Source: an uncultured Lachnospiraceae bacterium
GTDB lineage: Bacteria > Bacillota > Clostridia > Lachnospirales > Lachnospiraceae
Assembly (NCBI GenBank): GCA_902489925.1
Contig: CABUBX010000077.1
Coordinates: forward strand, 1 to 9,913
DNA: 9,913 bases
Direction of reading: 5' to 3'
Shown: in pieces, positions 6,052 through 9,913 of the stretch
Numbering within the stretch: the first letter of the stretch is position 1
Layout: every line of letters begins with the position of its first letter
The notes under the pieces: model-generated
What the model was told of the DNA's origin: nothing
Seen by the model: only the letters and a program-made list of their open reading frames with translations
The model's database searches: none
Position numbers and translations under genes: made by a program

Positions 6052-7185
6052 ATGTATAAATTAATAACAACAGATGGGCGTGCAAAGCGGGGACAGCTCG
6101 AAACTGTTCACGGGACGATTCAGACGCCTGTATTTATGAACGTAGGAACAATTGCGGCAATTAAAGGTGCTGTTTCAACAATGGATTTACATGATATCGG
6201 AACACAGGTAGAGTTATCGAATACGTATCATCTTCATGTGCGTCCCGGTGATGATGTCGTTAAGAAGATGGGTGGTCTTCACAAATTTATGAATTGGGAC
6301 AAACCTATTTTGACAGACTCCGGCGGCTTTCAGGTATTTTCACTGACAAAGCTGCGGAAAATTAAAGAGGAAGGTGTTTATTTCAATTCTCATATTGACG
6401 GGCACAAGATTTTTATGGGACCGGAGGAGAGTATGCAGATTCAGTCTAATCTTGCATCAACCATTGCGATGGCTTTTGATGAGTGTCCGCCGTATCCGGC
6501 AACAAGAGAATATATGGAAAATTCAGTTGCCCGGACAACACGCTGGTTAAAGCGGTGTAAAGCGGAGATGGCAAGACTGAACAGCCTTGAAGATACGATT
6601 AATAAGCAGCAGATGCTTTTTGGTATTAATCAGGGCGGAACCTTTGATGATATCCGTATTGAACATGCAAAGCAGATTTCAGAGCTTGACCTTGACGGTT
6701 ATGCGCTTGGCGGTCTTGCTGTCGGTGAGACACATGAGCAGATGTATGACATTATCGAAAAGACGGTGCCGTATCTGCCTCAGAACAAACCGACTTATTT
6801 GATGGGTGTCGGTACACCGGCAAATATTTTGGAGGCTGTTGACAGAGGCGTAGATTTCTTTGACTGTGTTTATCCGTCAAGAAACGGACGCCACGGTCAT
6901 GTTTATACAAATCACGGCAAGTTAAATTTATTTAATGCCAAGTTTGAGCTGGATGACAGACCGATTGAGGAGGGCTGTCAGTGCCCGGCATGTAAGCATT
7001 ATTCAAGAGCTTATATCAGGCATCTTTTAAAGGCCAAGGAGATGCTTGGCATGAGACTTTGTGTTCTTCATAATCTTTATTTTTACAATCATATGATGGA
7101 AGAAATCAGAGAAGCAATTGAAGAACATCGCTATGCAGCCTATAAAAAAGCTAAATTAGAAGGCTTTTTAATAAAGGAAGACTAA
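6052..7185 (+). CDS. tgt: tRNA-guanine transglycosylase (queuine tRNA-ribosyltransferase)
   Basis: A 377-residue enzyme that exchanges guanine-34 of GU(N) anticodon tRNAs for preQ1 on the way to queuosine. Key residues are present: the substrate-binding Asp89 in L-T-D-S-G-G-F-Q-V-F (87-96), the nucleophile Asp271 in D-F-F-D-C-V-Y-P-S-R (268-277), G-G-L-A-V-G-E (220-226), and the zinc ligands Cys309, Cys311, Cys314 and His340 (C-Q-C-P-A-C and L-H-N-L-Y-F-Y). Length fits bacterial Tgt. The ATG at 6052 follows a GAGG site (6043-6046). yajC follows after 18 bases, the same pairing as in the E. coli queA-tgt-yajC-secDF operon. No queA, queuosine precursor genes or transporter are in view. Confidence 0.98.
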   Translation: MYKLITTDGRAKRGQLETVHGTIQTPVFMNVGTIAAIKGAVSTMDLHDIGTQVELSNTYHLHVRPGDDVVKKMGGLHKFMNWDKPILTDSGGFQVFSLTKLRKIKEEGVYFNSHIDGHKIFMGPEESMQIQSNLASTIAMAFDECPPYPATREYMENSVARTTRWLKRCKAEMARLNSLEDTINKQQMLFGINQGGTFDDIRIEHAKQISELDLDGYALGGLAVGETHEQMYDIIEKTVPYLPQNKPTYLMGVGTPANILEAVDRGVDFFDCVYPSRNGRHGHVYTNHGKLNLFNAKFELDDRPIEEGCQCPACKHYSRAYIRHLLKAKEMLGMRLCVLHNLYFYNHMMEEIREAIEEHRYAAYKKAKLEGFLIKED

Positions 7186-7203
7186 TAAAGGAGGAAATGA
7201 AAA

Positions 7204-7485
7204 ATGCAGGGTATGGTTATTATCGTTGTGTATATCGCGGTATTTGCATTATTGATGTATTTTATTGCAATCAGACCACAGAAAAAACAGCAGAAAAAAC
7301 AGGATGCGCTTTTAGCATCTATTGAGGTTGGCGACAGTGTTTTAACAACAAGCGGTTTTTACGGTGTGATTATTGATATCACAGATGAAGTTGTCGTTGT
7401 TGAGTTTGGTAACAATAAAAACTGCCGTATTCCGATGCAGAAGGCAGCCATCGTTCAGGTGGAAAAGGCTAACGCTGAAGAATAA
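7204..7485 (+). CDS. yajC: Preprotein translocase subunit YajC
   Basis: A 93-residue single-span membrane protein of the SecDF-YajC complex, which assists Sec-dependent export. The N-terminal helix spans about residues 3-23 and ends in the family hallmark Y-F-I-A-I-R-P-Q-K-K-Q (19-29), followed by a small soluble domain with the V-G-D-S-V-L-T-T-S-G-F-Y-G motif (42-54). A strong AAAGGAGG site (7187-7194) precedes the ATG by 9 bases, in the short gap after tgt. secD and secF do not follow directly. Instead a terminator and an inverted PHP-domain gene intervene. Confidence 0.96.
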   Translation: MQGMVIIVVYIAVFALLMYFIAIRPQKKQQKKQDALLASIEVGDSVLTTSGFYGVIIDITDEVVVVEFGNNKNCRIPMQKAAIVQVEKANAEE

Positions 7486-7498
7486 TAAAAGAATCATA

Positions 7499-7544
7499 AG
7501 AGAGTATCAATCATCTGATTCGATGAGAGATACTCTCTTTTTGT
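7499..7544 (+). terminator. Intrinsic terminator after yajC
   Basis: AGAGAGTATC (7499-7508) pairs perfectly with GATACTCTCT (7529-7538), with a further inner 5-bp stem (7511-7515 with 7522-7526). A run of T follows on the plus strand. On the minus strand the T-rich tract after the stem is weaker and interrupted, so it may also serve the convergent PHP gene, less efficiently. Confidence 0.9.
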
Positions 7545-7545
7545 A

Positions 7546-8397
7546 TTAAAAGGCATTTGATTGGTAAGCTTTAAGCTTTTCAAGAACGTCGTAAGGGACG
7601 ACAAGATTGCCTGTGCCCCGGCCGATAGCGATGTCCGGTTTATAGGTGCCGTGAAAATCCGAGCCGCCGCTGTTTAGAAGACCATATTTAGCTGCAAGTG
7701 CCTTCAGGCGTCCTGTATCAAATAAAGCATTTCTTGAATAGTAGGATTCAAGCGCATCGATTCCGTCATTTTTAAGAGCTGCAACACAAGTATCAAGCTC
7801 GGTATCGCTAAAATGATATAGAAGCGGATGGGCAAGCACGGCAATACCGCCGGCATGGTGTATATGATTGATGGCTGCCCCGGCGGGCATTTTTTTTCGG
7901 GGAACATAAAACGGCTTGCCATAATCCAAATATTTTTTAAAAGCTTCATTGATAGAGGAAACAATGCCGCGGCGAAGCAGACAATTTGCAAAGTTTGCGC
8001 GGGTTAAGATACCGCTGCCTTCTTCGGCATAAAGCGCCTCGGCTGAAATCTCAATGCCGGCAGCTTGCATCTGCTGAATAATCCGGAGATTTCTTTCATT
8101 TCTTTCTTCGGCCATTTGTTTTGTGGCGGCAGCAAATGCTTCGTTTGTTTCGTCGATGAAAAGTCCGACAATATGAATTTCTTTTTCTTTATAATAAGCT
8201 GCAAATTCGATGCCTGCAATAAATTCGATATCGGCTTTTTGTGCGGCAGCTCTCGCCTCACAGATACCGTCGGCAGTATCGTGGTCTGTCAATGCAATGG
8301 CGGAAAGTCCGCATGCTTTCGCGTGAAGTATAAGTTCTGTGGGCGTCATAGAGCCGTCAGACTTATTGGAGTGGGTGTGCAAATCTATTATTTTCAT
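7546..8397 (-). CDS. PHP-domain phosphoesterase (YciV/RNase AM-like)
   Basis: A 283-residue metal-dependent phosphoesterase of the PHP superfamily. Metal-binding motifs are all visible: D-L-H-T-H-S (residues 5-10) with Asp14, L-T-D-H-D (36-40), G-I-E-F (62-65), His75, L-A-H-P (188-191) and G-G-S-D-F-H-G (244-250). This stand-alone architecture with an inserted helical part (about 80-170) resembles YciV/Rnm and related 3',5'-nucleoside bisphosphate phosphatases. The substrate is not settled by sequence alone. The ATG at 8397 is preferred: AGAGGTGA (8410-8403) lies 5 bases before it and would overlap the in-frame GTG start at 8406. The gene is inverted relative to its neighbours and has its own promoter. 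Confidence 0.85.
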   Translation of the reverse strand: MKIIDLHTHSNKSDGSMTPTELILHAKACGLSAIALTDHDTADGICEARAAAQKADIEFIAGIEFAAYYKEKEIHIVGLFIDETNEAFAAATKQMAEERNERNLRIIQQMQAAGIEISAEALYAEEGSGILTRANFANCLLRRGIVSSINEAFKKYLDYGKPFYVPRKKMPAGAAINHIHHAGGIAVLAHPLLYHFSDTELDTCVAALKNDGIDALESYYSRNALFDTGRLKALAAKYGLLNSGGSDFHGTYKPDIAIGRGTGNLVVPYDVLEKLKAYQSNAF

Positions 8398-8427
8398 AGG
8401 GGTCACCTCTTTAACATATCTTTATTT

Positions 8428-8456
8428 AGTCTATCATAAAATAGTGTAAGGAACAA
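8428..8456 (-). promoter_or_regulatory. Promoter of the PHP-domain gene
   Basis: Minus strand: -35 TTGTTC (8456-8451), 17-base spacer ending in an extended TGA (8436-8434), -10 TAGACT (8433-8428). It lies in the 81-base divergent gap shared with the membrane-protein gene. No equally good plus-strand promoter was found in that gap. Confidence 0.6.
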
Positions 8457-8478
8457 TCCCAAAGAAAGAAGGAGAGTC

Positions 8479-8853
8479 ATGGAAAAGACGATGAAGGCGG
8501 ATGTGAGCTATATTGTTGTCACATATTTAAAGGCGCTGCTGCTGGCGGCTGTCATTACAGGTGTGGAAATTATAATTCTTTCTGCGCTGCTTTATAAGAC
8601 AAATTTAAGTGAAAGTAATTTACATATCGGAGTAATTGTCGGATATGGTATTGCCTGTTTTTTGTCAGGGCTGTACTGCGGCAAAAAAATAAAGACACGG
8701 CGGTTTTTATGGGGGATTGCCGCAGGGCTGATTTATTATGTTGTTTTGCTGGCGGTTTCTGTGCCTGTGTGCGGAAGTGGTTTTTCTTTGTCCTTTGTTT
8801 CAAGTGCGCTGGTCTGTCTCGGAAGCGGCATGCTTGGCGGCATGATTAGCTAA
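8479..8853 (+). CDS. TIGR04086-type small membrane protein
   Basis: A 124-residue protein with four predicted membrane helices, roughly residues 15-39, 47-67, 75-95 and 102-123, separated by short loops with a basic G-K-K-I-K-T-R-R turn (68-75). Glycines are frequent in the helices (G-Y-G-I-A-C-F-L-S-G-L-Y-C-G; G-S-G-M-L-G-G). Composition and position match the TIGR04086 family, known from clostridial genomes next to yajC and the SCIFF peptide gene; its function is unknown. AGAAGGAGAG upstream of the ATG supports the start, although an in-frame ATG four codons later is possible. The next gene, scfA, begins 89 bases downstream with its own promoter. Confidence 0.75.
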   Translation: MEKTMKADVSYIVVTYLKALLLAAVITGVEIIILSALLYKTNLSESNLHIGVIVGYGIACFLSGLYCGKKIKTRRFLWGIAAGLIYYVVLLAVSVPVCGSGFSLSFVSSALVCLGSGMLGGMIS

Positions 8854-8879
8854 AATCAGTACATTTCTTGAAAAAATGG

Positions 8880-8909
8880 CTTTAAAAACATTAAAGAGTG
8901 TGATATAAT
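8880..8909 (+). promoter_or_regulatory. Promoter of scfA, with a dyad over the -35 region
   Basis: A perfect -10 TATAAT (8904-8909) with extended TGA (8901-8903), 17 bases after a weak -35 TTTAAA (8881-8886). An inverted repeat, CTTTAA (8880-8885) and TTAAAG (8891-8896), overlaps the -35 element. The predicted transcript start is near 8916, leaving a leader of under 30 bases. Confidence 0.7.
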
Positions 8910-8942
8910 AATCCAAGTTATTAGTCAAAGGAGGAATGATTC

Positions 8943-9086
8943 ATGAAACGTGTTAAGACATTAAATACTCGTTCTTTGAAAAACTCAATGGTTAAAGGCG
9001 GATGCGGCGAGTGCCAGACATCTTGTCAGTCAGCTTGCAAGACATCCTGTACAGTAGGCAACCAGAGTTGTGAGAACAACAAATAA
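8943..9086 (+). CDS. scfA: SCIFF ranthipeptide precursor ScfA (six cysteines in 47 residues)
   Basis: A 47-residue peptide too short for standard ORF cut-offs. Leader: M-K-R-V-K-T-L-N-T-R (1-10) and a basic stretch to K18. Core: cysteines at 21, 24, 28, 32, 36 and 43 in the C-G-E-C-Q-T-S-C-Q-S-A-C-K-T-S-C-T arrangement that defines SCIFF (six cysteines in forty-five). In the studied relative CteA, the maturase links a Cys sulfur to a Thr carbon; the equivalent pair here would be Cys32 and Thr37. An excellent AAAGGAGG site (8927-8934) lies 8 bases before the ATG. The maturase gene follows after a hairpin. No dedicated protease or exporter is in view. The role of the mature peptide is unsettled; signalling has been proposed for ranthipeptides in some clostridia. 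Confidence 0.95.
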   Translation: MKRVKTLNTRSLKNSMVKGGCGECQTSCQSACKTSCTVGNQSCENNK

Positions 9087-9098
9087 TTAGAAAAACAG

Positions 9099-9125
9099 TA
9101 AGCAGCGACGGCTTGTCGCTGCTTA
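9099..9125 (+). terminator. Hairpin between scfA and scfB, probable partial terminator or mRNA stabiliser
   Basis: TAAGCAGCGAC (9099-9109) is the exact inverse complement of GTCGCTGCTTA (9115-9125), an 11-bp stem with a 5-base loop. Only TTCATT follows, so termination should be weak. In this position it could give high scfA and lower scfB transcript levels. Confidence 0.75.
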
Positions 9126-9154
9126 TTCATTGAAGACAAAGGAGAAAGATTTCA

Positions 9155-9913
9155 GTGATTCATCAGTATAAAAATAACGGTTATAACATTGTCCTTGATG
9201 TAAACAGCGGTTCTGTTCATGTGGTAGATGACTTAATCTACGATATGCTGCCTTTATATAAAAAAAAGACATTGGAAGAATTGCAGGCGCATTTTTCACC
9301 GGATATTTACGAAAATTATATTTTTGATTTTAAAAAACGTCCGACGGTCGTTAAAGCACTTTGCCTGCATATTGCGCATGACTGTAACCTTGCCTGCAAG
9401 TATTGCTTTGCGGAGGAAGGCGAATACCACGGACGGCGTGCGCTTATGAGCTTTGAGGTCGGAAAAAAGGCGCTTGATTTTCTTATCGCCAATTCAGGCA
9501 ACCGTCACAATCTTGAAGTGGATTTCTTTGGCGGTGAGCCATTGATGAACTTCGATGTTGTCAAACAGCTTGTTGCTTACGGACGTGAGCAGGAAAAGCT
9601 TCATGACAAGAAGTTTCGCTTCACATTGACAACAAACGGTGTACTTTTAAATAAAGATGTCGAAGATTTTGTGAATAAAGAGATGTCCAATGTTGTTTTA
9701 AGTACAGACGGCCGCAAGGAGGTTCATGATTTCATGCGTCCGTTCAGAAACGGCAAGGGAAGCTATGAGTTGATTATGCCTAAGTTTTTGCATTTGGCAG
9801 AAAGCCGCGGTCAGAAGGATTACTATGTGAGAGGTACATTTACACATTATAATAAGGATTTTGCTGCAGATGTTTTAAGTCTTGCGGACATGGGCTTTAA
9901 GCAGATTTCTGTT
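9155..9913 (+). CDS. scfB: SCIFF radical SAM maturase ScfB, 5' part (runs off the window)
   Basis: The frame is open from a GTG at 9155 to the last base, giving the first 253 residues. AAAGGAGA (9138-9145) precedes the GTG by about 9 bases, and the start I-H-Q-Y-K-N-N-G-Y-N-I-V-L-D-V-N-S-G is characteristic of ScfB. The radical SAM cluster motif C-x3-C-x2-C is at Cys77, Cys81 and Cys84 (H-D-C-N-L-A-C-K-Y-C-F). F-F-G-G-E-P (residues 124-129 approximately) and T-T-N-G-V-L-L follow as SAM-binding strands. The enzyme uses SAM and iron-sulfur clusters to form thioether links in ScfA. The C-terminal SPASM/twitch domain lies outside. Compared with my memory of the clostridial enzyme CteB (first cluster Cys near 104), about 27 residues are missing between the N-terminal strands and the cluster motif. 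Confidence 0.95.
   Translation, partial: MIHQYKNNGYNIVLDVNSGSVHVVDDLIYDMLPLYKKKTLEELQAHFSPDIYENYIFDFKKRPTVVKALCLHIAHDCNLACKYCFAEEGEYHGRRALMSFEVGKKALDFLIANSGNRHNLEVDFFGGEPLMNFDVVKQLVAYGREQEKLHDKKFRFTLTTNGVLLNKDVEDFVNKEMSNVVLSTDGRKEVHDFMRPFRNGKGSYELIMPKFLHLAESRGQKDYYVRGTFTHYNKDFAADVLSLADMGFKQISV

Noticed and set aside
8065..8439. Plus-strand open frame of 124 codons opposite the PHP gene
   Set aside because: It is Phe- and Cys-rich low-quality sequence antisense to an intact PHP-domain protein, with no ribosome site.
8407..8478. Plus-strand promoter for the membrane-protein gene
   Set aside because: Only weak -10-like words (such as TATCAT) without a properly spaced -35; not strong enough to annotate.
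9260..9267. Frameshift in scfB at a run of eight A
   Set aside because: The frame stays open and both flanks read as ScfB sequence in the same frame, so no shift is needed.

Overview
The window looks like a chromosomal segment from an anaerobic Firmicute of class Clostridia, most likely Lachnospiraceae-like. The evidence is a moderately AT-rich composition, strong AGGAGG-type ribosome binding sites, compact intrinsic terminators, and a six-cysteine SCIFF peptide with its radical SAM maturase directly downstream of a tgt-yajC block, an arrangement typical of Clostridia. No mobile element, CRISPR array, tRNA or rRNA is visible. The genes appear to be ordinary core and metabolic genes with a few small accessory ones.

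Layout. Positions 1-333 hold the 3' end of a GlgX-like glycogen debranching enzyme with a tandem Asn/Glu tail. A TraX-family membrane protein (337-1002) follows almost immediately, then luxS (1061-1540) and an unrecognised 60-residue acidic protein (1607-1789) behind a hairpin, closed by a terminator. A clear promoter then drives trpS (1919-2923) and a beta-propeller lactonase-family gene (2946-3986). This unit meets the convergent aroC (5156-4059, minus) at a shared long hairpin terminator. A 470-base AT-rich intergenic region holds the promoter of aroC on the minus strand and, at its right end, the promoter and leader hairpin of a 75-residue HPr-like protein (5627-5854) that lacks the phosphorylatable histidine.

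The last third is the clostridial tgt-yajC-SCIFF neighbourhood. A strong promoter drives tgt (6052-7185) and yajC (7204-7485), which end at a terminator. A PHP-domain phosphoesterase gene (8397-7546) lies inverted after them. Then come a TIGR04086-type membrane protein (8479-8853), scfA encoding the 47-residue six-cysteine ranthipeptide precursor (8943-9086), a hairpin, and the 5' part of scfB, its radical SAM maturase (9155 to the window edge).

How they work together. ScfA and ScfB form a peptide-modification pair. ScfB is expected to install sulfur-to-carbon thioether links on ScfA. Tgt makes the queuosine-type base in tRNA, and YajC belongs to the SecDF-YajC export complex. TrpS and AroC both concern tryptophan/aromatic metabolism (tRNA charging and chorismate synthesis), but they are in separate, opposite transcripts. 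LuxS detoxifies S-ribosylhomocysteine and produces the AI-2 precursor. The most interesting items are the ranthipeptide locus with an apparently shortened ScfB N-terminus, the His-less HPr-like protein, and the small unknown protein behind a hairpin downstream of luxS. Everything here comes from reading the sequence and from remembered family features; no database search was run.
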